DNA of 64,000 bases, from assembly GCA_965250025.1 (NCBI GenBank), contig OZ252283.1:3162001-3226000 (forward strand). The letters are read 5' to 3'. Below are positions 17,362-24,333 of the stretch, piece after piece. Both the position numbers and the translations under genes were made by a program. The notes beneath the pieces were generated by a model. It had not been told where the DNA came from, ran no database searches, and saw only the letters and a list, made by a program, of their open reading frames with translations. Positions within the stretch are counted from its first letter, which is position 1. Every line of letters begins with the position of its first letter. This stretch comes from CBDDLD01 sp965250025. Its GTDB lineage: Bacteria > Bacteroidota > Bacteroidia > Flavobacteriales > Flavobacteriaceae.

Positions 17362-17751
17362 ATGAAAAAGAAAATTAAATGGGTCATTATACTGCCACTA
17401 CTCGTAATCTTAGGAGTTATTGGATACAATTATATCTATCAGGATCATAGAGTTATTGAGAATGAAAAGGCAGAATTTACAATGCCATCTGGTGAGATTG
17501 CCCAACTATTCTCTGATAACCCTGATGAGTCCAAGGCGAAATTTTTAAATAAAACCATTGTGGTTTCCGGAGTCCTTTCAAAAGTAGAAGACAGTGGGTT
17601 AACACTAGATGATTTGGTCTTTTGTCAATTATCAAACAGCACTTTACCTCATTTAGAAAATGAATCAGAGATAAAAGTTAAAGGGCGAGTCATTGGTTAT
17701 GATGATCTGCTCGAGCAAGTAAAGTTAGATCAATGTACCATACTTAAATGA
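17362..17751 (+). CDS. Small membrane-anchored OB-fold (tRNA_anti-like) protein
   Basis: A 129-residue protein. The ATG at 17362 is chosen because it directly precedes a membrane anchor ('MKKKIKWVIILPLLVILGVI'); the earlier in-frame start at 17299 would overlap the previous gene. The rest resembles the OB-fold putative lipoprotein family: 'FLNKTIVVSGVLSKVEDS', then 'SEIKVKGRVIGYDDLL'. The role of this family is unknown. It begins 7 bases after the acidic lipoprotein gene and 28 bases before the T9SS cargo gene, so it may belong to either unit. Confidence 0.7.
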   Translation: MKKKIKWVIILPLLVILGVIGYNYIYQDHRVIENEKAEFTMPSGEIAQLFSDNPDESKAKFLNKTIVVSGVLSKVEDSGLTLDDLVFCQLSNSTLPHLENESEIKVKGRVIGYDDLLEQVKLDQCTILK

Positions 17752-17779
17752 ATAATAACCTCAATTAAATTAAAACACT

Positions 17780-18937
17780 ATGAAAAAGAATTACCCGATC
17801 AAAGCCTTTTTATTGCTAATTGGCATAACATTATGCTGTATAAATGCAGTTAAAGCTCAAGTAAGAATAGCCAAATTAGATCCAGCGACCAATACTGTTA
17901 CACTCAAAAACTTTGGCAATACAACAGTCCCTATTTCAGGATATTGGTTTTGTAACTTTCCTAGTTATGCCCAAGTTAGTAATATGACAAGTACAGCAAG
18001 TTTAGCTGCCGGTGAAGAGGTGGTTATTACAAGCTCCATAAATTTCAATGTTGCTGATGGGGAGTTTGGGCTTTATAACACCAACAGTTTTGGGTCCAGT
18101 TCTGCTATGGAAGATTATATGCAATGGGGAAGCGCCGGTCATCAAAGAGAGGGTGTTGCTGTTAATAAAGGCATTTGGACAGCAAACACGTTTATTGATC
18201 TTGAAGCGCCTTTTGCCTACAGTGGCGATGGTTCTCAAAATGGTGCCGATAACTGGATCACATTCAGGAATATCAGAATTGTACAGTTAGATCCTTCTAC
18301 GAATACTGTAACACTTCGTAATTTTAGTAATACGACTCAACCTATTTCTAATCTATGGTTTTGCAATTTTCCTTCCTATGCACAAGTAAATAGTATGACG
18401 ACTCAAACCACACTTGCTGCAGGCGCTGAAATTGTTATTAACAGTGCTATCAACTTCAACGTCGGAGATGGCGAATTTGGACTTTACAATACGAATAGTT
18501 TTGGATCTGCCTCAGCCATGGAAGATTACATACAATGGGGAAGTGCTAATCATCAAAGAGAAAGTGTTGCTGTCAGTAAGGGCATCTGGGGAGATGATAC
18601 ATTTATTAACAGTGCCCCACCATTTCAATATACTGGCAACGGATCTCAAGATGGCGTTGTTTTTTGGAGCACTTTAAGTGTAAATGATTTTGATAATTCC
18701 ATAAGGGTTAGTCTTTTTCCAAACCCGGCACATGATACATTAAATATTCAATTAAATAATTTAATCACAGACGGTACCATACAAATATTTGATGTTTTAG
18801 GTAAGCAGGTTTTTAGTCAATTTATTGTTGCGAACCAACCTTCAGAAATTGATGTTGCTCAATGGAATAATGGCATATATCTCATTAAGATCTCTTCTGA
18901 AAATACTAATGAGGTTAAGCGCTTTGTAAAAAACTAA
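17780..18937 (+). CDS. T9SS-secreted protein with two lamin-tail-like repeats
   Basis: A 385-residue exported protein: signal peptide to about residue 27, two near-identical ~131-residue repeats (residues 29-159 and 166-296; bases 17864-18256 and 18275-18667), and a type A T9SS C-terminal sorting domain from about 310 ('LFPNPAHDTLNIQLNN', 'IQIFDVLGKQVF', 'WNNGIYLIKI'). Each repeat has 'LDP.TNTVTL.NF.NTT.PIS' and 'FCNFPSYAQV', resembling lamin-tail (LTD)-type extracellular modules. The protein should be moved across the outer membrane by T9SS and attached to or released from the surface. It leads the cluster with the DUF5777-like barrel, cytochrome c and YceI genes. Confidence 0.82.
   Translation: MKKNYPIKAFLLLIGITLCCINAVKAQVRIAKLDPATNTVTLKNFGNTTVPISGYWFCNFPSYAQVSNMTSTASLAAGEEVVITSSINFNVADGEFGLYNTNSFGSSSAMEDYMQWGSAGHQREGVAVNKGIWTANTFIDLEAPFAYSGDGSQNGADNWITFRNIRIVQLDPSTNTVTLRNFSNTTQPISNLWFCNFPSYAQVNSMTTQTTLAAGAEIVINSAINFNVGDGEFGLYNTNSFGSASAMEDYIQWGSANHQRESVAVSKGIWGDDTFINSAPPFQYTGNGSQDGVVFWSTLSVNDFDNSIRVSLFPNPAHDTLNIQLNNLITDGTIQIFDVLGKQVFSQFIVANQPSEIDVAQWNNGIYLIKISSENTNEVKRFVKN
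17864..18667 (+). repeat. Intragenic tandem domain duplication
   Basis: Two in-frame copies of a ~393-base unit encode ~131-residue domains at roughly 70% or more protein identity by eye (unit 1 17864-18256, unit 2 18275-18667). The linker is six residues. Confidence 0.8.
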
Positions 18938-18992
18938 CTCCTGTTTAGCACGAAAAAAATCTAAAGTAAACCTACTAAAAACACTTCTTCAA

Positions 18993-19847
18993 ATGAGATA
19001 TAAGCTTATATTTTCAGCAGTTTTTCTATGCCTTTTTTTAAATGCTCAAGAAGATGATTTATTGAGTGAAATTGATACGGACTCCATTGGAGATACCTAC
19101 GCTACAGCGGCTTTTAAAGGATTAAAAATTGTAAACTTTGAGTCTACTAAACTGGTCGCAAAAAAAGAATTGACTTTTATAGTTTCTCATCGTTTTGGAA
19201 GTATAGAAAACGGCTTTGATAGCTTTTTCGGATTGGATGATGCCGTCACGCGATTAAACTTTGTATATGGCATAACCGACGCTATTAACATAGGGGTATC
19301 TCGCAGTTCATTCCAAAAAATCTATGAGGGCTCTGTTAAATATAGGCTTATTAGGCAAAAAAATAACGGGTTTCCATTTACTATAGTGGGTTTTAACTCT
19401 ATATTAATAAATACCGCATTAGAGGAAGAAAATTTACCAAAATTAGAATTTAAAGATCGCCTGAGCTACACGGCTCAGTTATTGATCTCAAAAAAAGTAA
19501 ACGCAAAATTGTCATTAGAGCTTGCTCCCACATTCTTTCATGACAATTTTGTTGCTTTTGACGATCAGCATAATTCACAAATCGCAATTGGGTTTGGTGG
19601 GCGATATAAACTGGGCAAACGGTGGTCTGTGAATGCCGATTACGGTTGGCATTTAAACAGGGCCAATAACTCGCCATTTAAAAACCCTTTATCCATTGGT
19701 TTTGATCTGGAAACCGGAGGTCATGTCTTTCAAATGCACTTTTCTAATGCACAGGCCATGAATACCAATGGTTTTTTAGGTCAGGCTACCGGAGACTGGA
19801 GTGATGGTAACATCTATTTTGGATTTAATTTGAGTCGTGTTTTTTAA
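18993..19847 (+). CDS. DUF5777-like outer membrane beta-barrel protein
   Basis: A 284-residue protein with a signal peptide ('...CLFLNAQ') and alternating amphipathic strands ('KELTFIVSHRFGSIENGFD', 'RLNFVYGITDAINIGVSRS', 'IYFGFNLSRVF'), ending in Phe like an outer-membrane barrel. This matches the DUF5777 family of Bacteroidetes barrels as I remember it; no function is established. The downstream cytochrome c gene starts 10 bases after its stop, and the cytochrome and YceI neighbours suggest a shared envelope electron- or lipid-related task. Confidence 0.78.
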   Translation: MRYKLIFSAVFLCLFLNAQEDDLLSEIDTDSIGDTYATAAFKGLKIVNFESTKLVAKKELTFIVSHRFGSIENGFDSFFGLDDAVTRLNFVYGITDAINIGVSRSSFQKIYEGSVKYRLIRQKNNGFPFTIVGFNSILINTALEEENLPKLEFKDRLSYTAQLLISKKVNAKLSLELAPTFFHDNFVAFDDQHNSQIAIGFGGRYKLGKRWSVNADYGWHLNRANNSPFKNPLSIGFDLETGGHVFQMHFSNAQAMNTNGFLGQATGDWSDGNIYFGFNLSRVF

Positions 19848-19857
19848 ACGTATCATT

Positions 19858-20217
19858 ATGAAGAAAATTATTGTATACTTCTTGTTAGCATCATTCTACT
19901 ATCACTGCTCATACAACAGTGAAAATGATCTTATTGAGGATATTGTTATTGAAGATAGTATTAGCTACGAAGCTAATATCAAAGTCATCATAGATAACAA
20001 TTGTACCGGCTGTCATAGCAGTCCTCCTGCAAATGGTGCACCTATGGCATTAGTAACTTATGATGATGTAAAAGACGCTGTTGAAAACAGAAATCTGATC
20101 GGTAGAATCTCTACTGATGATCTTGGATTCTTAATGCCTTTTGGCGGACCAAAATTACCACAAAACTTAATAGACCTTATCATCCTATGGGAGGAAGAGG
20201 GTCTATTAGAAAACTAA
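19858..20217 (+). CDS. Lipoprotein c-type cytochrome
   Basis: A 119-residue protein starting at the ATG at 19858. It has a lipoprotein-type signal with lipid-attachment Cys about residue 17 ('FYYHC'), one heme c motif C49-T-G-C52-H53, and a candidate axial Met at 93 ('FLMPFGGPKLP'). It is a monoheme cytochrome c tethered to a membrane facing the periplasm, probably carrying electrons. It lies between the DUF5777-like and YceI genes with 10- and 5-base gaps, so all three are probably one transcript. The partner oxidase or reductase is not in the window. Confidence 0.87.
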   Translation: MKKIIVYFLLASFYYHCSYNSENDLIEDIVIEDSISYEANIKVIIDNNCTGCHSSPPANGAPMALVTYDDVKDAVENRNLIGRISTDDLGFLMPFGGPKLPQNLIDLIILWEEEGLLEN

Positions 20218-20222
20218 ATATT

Positions 20223-20777
20223 ATGACCTCTAAAATCGTATGTATTATATTCTTATTGATTGGCCTGAAGAACTCTATTGGTCAAAATAAATATGTAACA
20301 AAATCCGGTGAGCTTTCCTTTGAGGCCTCAGTTCCTTCTTTTGAAAAGGTAGCAGCCGATAACAAATCTGTAACTGCAATATTAAATACTGCCAATGGCG
20401 AATTTGCAGCTTTGGCTTTAGTTAGAGCATTTCGATTTAAAAACGCTCTTATGGAAGAGCATTTTAATGAAAATTATGCAGAAACTGACAGATTTCCTAA
20501 AGCCACTTTTAAAGGGAAAATTGCTGAATATGATTCAAAAACATTTGGCAAGTCAAAAGACCCATTATTTATAGATGGTGAACTTACCTTTCATGGTATT
20601 ACTAAACGTATTGAACATATTCCTTTGATCGTAAAAACCAATAATCAAAAAATTAGTATCTCCGGAAACTTTAAAGTTCTCGTATCGGATTTTAATATTA
20701 AGATTCCAAAAATTGTAAAAAACAAATTATCTAATGAAGTTACTATAACCTTCAATTATGAGCTTATAAAAAAATGA
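20223..20777 (+). CDS. YceI family periplasmic protein (cytochrome-linked)
   Basis: A 184-residue YceI protein from the ATG at 20223 (the in-frame ATG at 20187 lies inside the cytochrome gene). The signal peptide ends near 'SIGQ'. YceI features are 'EEHFNENYAETDRFPKATFK', 'GELTFHGITKRIEHIP' and a C-terminal 'VTITFNYELIKK'. In other bacteria YceI genes next to cytochromes (for example with cytochrome b561) point to quinone or isoprenoid binding, so here it may hold an isoprenoid ligand for the neighbouring cytochrome. It is divergent in sequence from the other two YceI proteins of the window. Confidence 0.88.
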   Translation: MTSKIVCIIFLLIGLKNSIGQNKYVTKSGELSFEASVPSFEKVAADNKSVTAILNTANGEFAALALVRAFRFKNALMEEHFNENYAETDRFPKATFKGKIAEYDSKTFGKSKDPLFIDGELTFHGITKRIEHIPLIVKTNNQKISISGNFKVLVSDFNIKIPKIVKNKLSNEVTITFNYELIKK

Positions 20778-20802
20778 GTTTTAACCTCAGATAAAAAAGG
20801 CT

Positions 20803-23385
20803 TTACGCCGAGTTTCTACTTGCATTAATATTACCAAAAAGTGAACGCATTACAATTTTCTCATAAACGGCAATCTTTTCGTCATCTTTTACAGATGCTT
20901 TTGTCAGTTCCTGTATTTTGGTCAACGCATATTGTTGTATGGTCAATAAAGGCAATACAATAGATTCTCTTACATTAATAGAAGCCTTGGGAACAGGTTC
21001 ATTTTCCATAAGCGTTTTGTATCCTGTAAGTTTCAAGATCAGGCGTTTGGTGGTTTGATATTCTTCGTATATCAACTCCCAAAACTCCCCAAACTCCTCA
21101 TCTTTGGACATATACATTGTAAGTTTAAAGAACGATTTGGTCAATGACATCATACTGTTTTCAATTAACGTTTTGAAAAACTTAGAATTATTGTACAATT
21201 GTACAACGTCATCAAACCTACCTTGTTCTTCATAAGTTTTTAATGCTGTTCCTACGCCATAAAATCCCGGAACATTTTGTTTTAACTGACTCCAACTCCC
21301 TACAAAAGGAATAGCTCTAAGGTCTGAAAACACTAGCTCTGTAGATTTTCCTCGCTTTGAAGGTCTACTTCCTATATTGGTTTTAGCATAGTACTTCAAC
21401 GTACTCATGCGTTCCAAATAGGATAAAAATTTAGGATGGCTTTTAAATGCAACATAGGCTTCATAACTCAGTGTCGCCAGATCATCCATAACCGTTTTAT
21501 CAGCTTTGGATATCTCAAGATTTTTATCATTGATATGATTTGATATTCCAGAACTGATCAGTTGCTCCATATTGTATTGTGATGAGTCTGGTGTTCCAAA
21601 ATTTGAACTAATCGTTTGTCCCTGAATGGTCAATTGAATCTCTTTATCTTCAACTGTTGGGCCCAAAGAAGCATAAAACTGATGCGTTTTCCCACCGCCT
21701 CTTGCCGGAGGTCCTCCTCGACCATCAAAAAAGATAACGTCTATATTATATTTTCTGGATAATGTGGTCAACGCTTCCTTCGCTTTAAAAATTGCCCAAT
21801 TGGCCATCAGATAACCACCATCCTTTGTACCATCACTAAACCCTAACATTATGGTTTGTTTATCGCCTCGTTTTGCTAAATGTGCCCTGTAATTTGGATT
21901 ACTATATAATGCTTCCATCACTGCTGGTGAGGCCTCCAGATCTGTAACTGTTTCAAAAAGCGGAACAACATCTACAGTCAGATCATCATGAAAGGCTATG
22001 ACTTTAAGCATGGCGAACAACTGCAATACATTGAGTGTGGTTTGGTTATTACTAATGATATAACGATTGCAGGCGATCTCTCCATTTTGTTCCTGAATGG
22101 TTTTCATAGCACGTATGGTCTCAACAATGTTAATGGACAACTCATTCTGAAAAGTAACGTTTTCAATAGTCCCACTAATTTGAGATAAACATTGCAATTG
22201 CTCGTCTAATGTTAACTCAAAATAATTCTTTGGAAATGCATTATTATCATTTTCTATAAGCTCAGTCACTAAAGCATTAAACATACTGTTATGCACCCTG
22301 CTGTCTTGCCGTATATCGAGACTGGCGAAATGAAATCCAAACAAGGTTGTTCTATTGATAAGTTTTGTAATTTCATTAGTGTACAACGATTGATGTTCTT
22401 GGATCAACAGTGCTCTAATGGCATACAGTTCCGCTCTGAATTCTTCTAAACTTAATTGATCGGATGAGTCCTTATCCAAAAGCGTATTGAGTCGTTTATT
22501 CAAACCTATGATTCGTTCCCTTACGCCTTTAAAAGTTAATCGTCTTCTTAAGTATTTGACATCTTTAATGTATTTTTTAACGATAGATTCTTTAAGTTTT
22601 TTAGCCACATCCAAAGTAATTTGAGGTGTTACAAACGGGTTTCCGTCTCTGTCACCACCCGGCCAAAAACCAATATTGATTATAGGGTTTGCAATTTCCT
22701 GATCATCAAAAATATTCTGTTGCACATAGTCGTATATATCACCAAAAGAATGATAAAATACATTTTTGAGATACCAAATCAGATTTACAGCCTCATCATA
22801 TGGTGTAGGTTTTCTGTCTTTAAAAAATGGTGTCTTACCCAATTGCGCTAACAGGCTGTTGATCTCTGCCAAATTATCCTCTTTTACAGCTTCTGCTAAA
22901 TCGGTAATAATTCCTAGTACTGCTCCGGGATAGAACTGAGTAGGGTGTGCTGTCAATACAATACGCACTTTGAACGACTCCAGGTATTCTTGTAATACTT
23001 CCATCTTATTATTAGCAACAGCATGTTCTTTAAGACTGCGTAGTGTTCCGATACCTTCCATATTGTTTACTACAGGAAACGCTGCATCTTCAACAGCATC
23101 AAACAAGACCACCTGACGTTCAATGTATTGTATAAAACGAAATAGCAAATTAATCTGGCTTTGTTCAGAACGTCTGGCCTGATACTTTTCAAAAAAAGTA
23201 TTCACAATAGTCTTTGGATCATCTCCGGATTCAAAACCTTTTTTACAGGTTTCGTAAAATAACGGTAATAAGGCTACTGTTTTGGATAAGGTATCGAAAG
23301 GCAAAGTCATAAAAATACCATTGTAAACCTGATACTTATTAAGCACGTTGGTATTGAATCTTGCTAACTTTGGTTGTATAGACAT
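20803..23385 (-). CDS. ppc: Phosphoenolpyruvate carboxylase
   Basis: An 860-residue enzyme that adds bicarbonate to PEP to form oxaloacetate, refilling the TCA cycle. Recognisable catalytic segments are 'TAHPTQFYPGAVLG' (about 147; canonical TAHPTE), 'FWPGGDRDGNPFVTP' (about 245), 'GYLMANWAIFKAKEAL', 'FFDGRGGPPARGGG' (about 553; canonical FHGRGGTVGRGG) and 'QGQTISSNFG'. The last residues 'SLFGNINASRNSA' differ from the usual '...NTG' end. It is the divergent Bacteroidetes form of the enzyme. It stands alone on the minus strand, convergent with the YceI gene. Confidence 0.92.
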   Translation of the reverse strand: MSIQPKLARFNTNVLNKYQVYNGIFMTLPFDTLSKTVALLPLFYETCKKGFESGDDPKTIVNTFFEKYQARRSEQSQINLLFRFIQYIERQVVLFDAVEDAAFPVVNNMEGIGTLRSLKEHAVANNKMEVLQEYLESFKVRIVLTAHPTQFYPGAVLGIITDLAEAVKEDNLAEINSLLAQLGKTPFFKDRKPTPYDEAVNLIWYLKNVFYHSFGDIYDYVQQNIFDDQEIANPIINIGFWPGGDRDGNPFVTPQITLDVAKKLKESIVKKYIKDVKYLRRRLTFKGVRERIIGLNKRLNTLLDKDSSDQLSLEEFRAELYAIRALLIQEHQSLYTNEITKLINRTTLFGFHFASLDIRQDSRVHNSMFNALVTELIENDNNAFPKNYFELTLDEQLQCLSQISGTIENVTFQNELSINIVETIRAMKTIQEQNGEIACNRYIISNNQTTLNVLQLFAMLKVIAFHDDLTVDVVPLFETVTDLEASPAVMEALYSNPNYRAHLAKRGDKQTIMLGFSDGTKDGGYLMANWAIFKAKEALTTLSRKYNIDVIFFDGRGGPPARGGGKTHQFYASLGPTVEDKEIQLTIQGQTISSNFGTPDSSQYNMEQLISSGISNHINDKNLEISKADKTVMDDLATLSYEAYVAFKSHPKFLSYLERMSTLKYYAKTNIGSRPSKRGKSTELVFSDLRAIPFVGSWSQLKQNVPGFYGVGTALKTYEEQGRFDDVVQLYNNSKFFKTLIENSMMSLTKSFFKLTMYMSKDEEFGEFWELIYEEYQTTKRLILKLTGYKTLMENEPVPKASINVRESIVLPLLTIQQYALTKIQELTKASVKDDEKIAVYEKIVMRSLFGNINASRNSA

Positions 23386-23503
23386 CTTTTGTATGGGATT
23401 TTTGAACTATAAATTTACTAAACAGAAGTTAGACTAATTATAAATAGACTTAGTTTTTACTATGCTTCAACTAACAATTATTTTTTTTGTGTTATTTAGT
23501 AAG

Positions 23504-23511
23504 TACCTTTG
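23504..23511 (+). promoter_or_regulatory. -7 promoter box (TACCTTTG) for ferritin
   Basis: An exact TAnnTTTG match ending 15 bases before the ferritin ATG, predicting a leader of only about ten bases. The box contains the TTG that could be mistaken for a start codon. Confidence 0.6.
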
Positions 23512-23526
23512 TTAAAAACGCAAATA

Positions 23527-24048
23527 ATGTTATCAAAAACTATAGAATCTGCATTAAATAAACAGATACGAATAGAAGCTGAGTCTTCACAGGTGTATCT
23601 TGCCATGGCCGTTTGGGCTGAAGTGCAAGGTTTAGAAGGAATTTCTAACTTCATGTACGATCAATCCGATGAAGAACGTGAGCACATGTTAAAACTGGTT
23701 AAGTTTGTTAATGAACGTGGCGGACATGCCCATATCTCAGAACTAAATGCCCCAAATGTGACTTTCAACTCCTTTAAAGAAATGTTTGAAAAGCTCTTAG
23801 AGCACGAAATTTTTGTTTCTGAAAGTATTAACGAGCTTGTACATATCACACTTGAAAACAGAGATTATGCAACGCATAACTTCTTACAATGGTATGTTTC
23901 TGAACAGATCGAAGAAGAAGCTACAGCAAGAACGATATTAGATAAAGTGAAAATGATTGGGGATGATAAAGGCGGGTTGTATTTGTTTGACAGAGATATC
24001 CAACAATTAACCGTCGTAAGTTCTGCTGCTATTAGCCCAGGACAATAA
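23527..24048 (+). CDS. ftnA: Ferritin (non-heme, FtnA-type)
   Basis: A 173-residue iron-storage protein that forms 24-subunit shells. The four-helix ferroxidase signature is clear: 'RIEAESSQVYLAMAVWAEVQ' (Glu17/Tyr24 region), 'DEEREHMLKLVKFVNERGG' (Glu-x2-His) and 'WYVSEQIEEEATARTILDKV' (QIEEE). The ATG at 23527 is chosen rather than the TTG at 23509, since the latter lies within the promoter box. The gene has its own promoter and is followed by a separate promoter for the small Cys-rich gene. Confidence 0.95.
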   Translation: MLSKTIESALNKQIRIEAESSQVYLAMAVWAEVQGLEGISNFMYDQSDEEREHMLKLVKFVNERGGHAHISELNAPNVTFNSFKEMFEKLLEHEIFVSESINELVHITLENRDYATHNFLQWYVSEQIEEEATARTILDKVKMIGDDKGGLYLFDRDIQQLTVVSSAAISPGQ

Positions 24049-24082
24049 TTGTTAAATCTTATTTAGATTTAATTAAAATAGT

Positions 24083-24090
24083 TATTTTTG
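24083..24090 (+). promoter_or_regulatory. -7 promoter box (TATTTTTG) for the 58-residue gene
   Basis: An exact TAnnTTTG match 19 bases before the ATG at 24110, supporting independent transcription of the small gene. Confidence 0.55.
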
Positions 24091-24109
24091 CACCGTTGTA
24101 ATTCAAACA

Positions 24110-24286
24110 ATGGGCAAAAAGAAAAAAGATACTAAGCTTAAAAAACAGCGGTTACTGCATTTAAAAGAGCAGGGACAGGAAAGTCTCGGTAAAGTAAAAA
24201 GTAAGTGTTGTAAAAAGTATAAAAAGGCAGAATCAAAGCGCTGTAAAAAGTGTCCGTGCTTTGATTTGCTTAAAAAAGTAGCATAA
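24110..24286 (+). CDS. Small Cys- and Lys-rich protein (58 residues)
   Basis: A short gene supported by three signals: an exact -7 promoter box 19 bases upstream, an ATG-to-TAA frame of 59 codons, and a hairpin terminator starting 3 bases after the stop. The product is very basic (MGKKKKDTKLKKQR...) with five cysteines arranged C33-C34, C45-x2-C48-x-C50, which could bind zinc or an iron-sulfur cluster. There is no signal peptide or membrane helix. I do not recognise a named family. Its position after ferritin is suggestive but not proof of a role in iron handling. Confidence 0.72.
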   Translation: MGKKKKDTKLKKQRLLHLKEQGQESLGKVKSKCCKKYKKAESKRCKKCPCFDLLKKVA

Positions 24287-24288
24287 AA

Positions 24289-24318
24289 AAGAGCGGTTGT
24301 TTACACCACTCTTTTTTT
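24289..24318 (+). terminator. Terminator between the small gene and the hydrolase gene
   Basis: An 8-base stem with one mismatch (24289-24296 with 24306-24313) and a run of seven T. An A-run on the left side means it may also serve the convergent hydrolase gene. Confidence 0.65.
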
Positions 24319-24333
24319 ATGAATTCACTGTAT

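Noticed and set aside
23509..23511. TTG start for ferritin, six codons upstream
   Set aside because: The TTG is part of the -7 promoter box, so it should not be in the mRNA.
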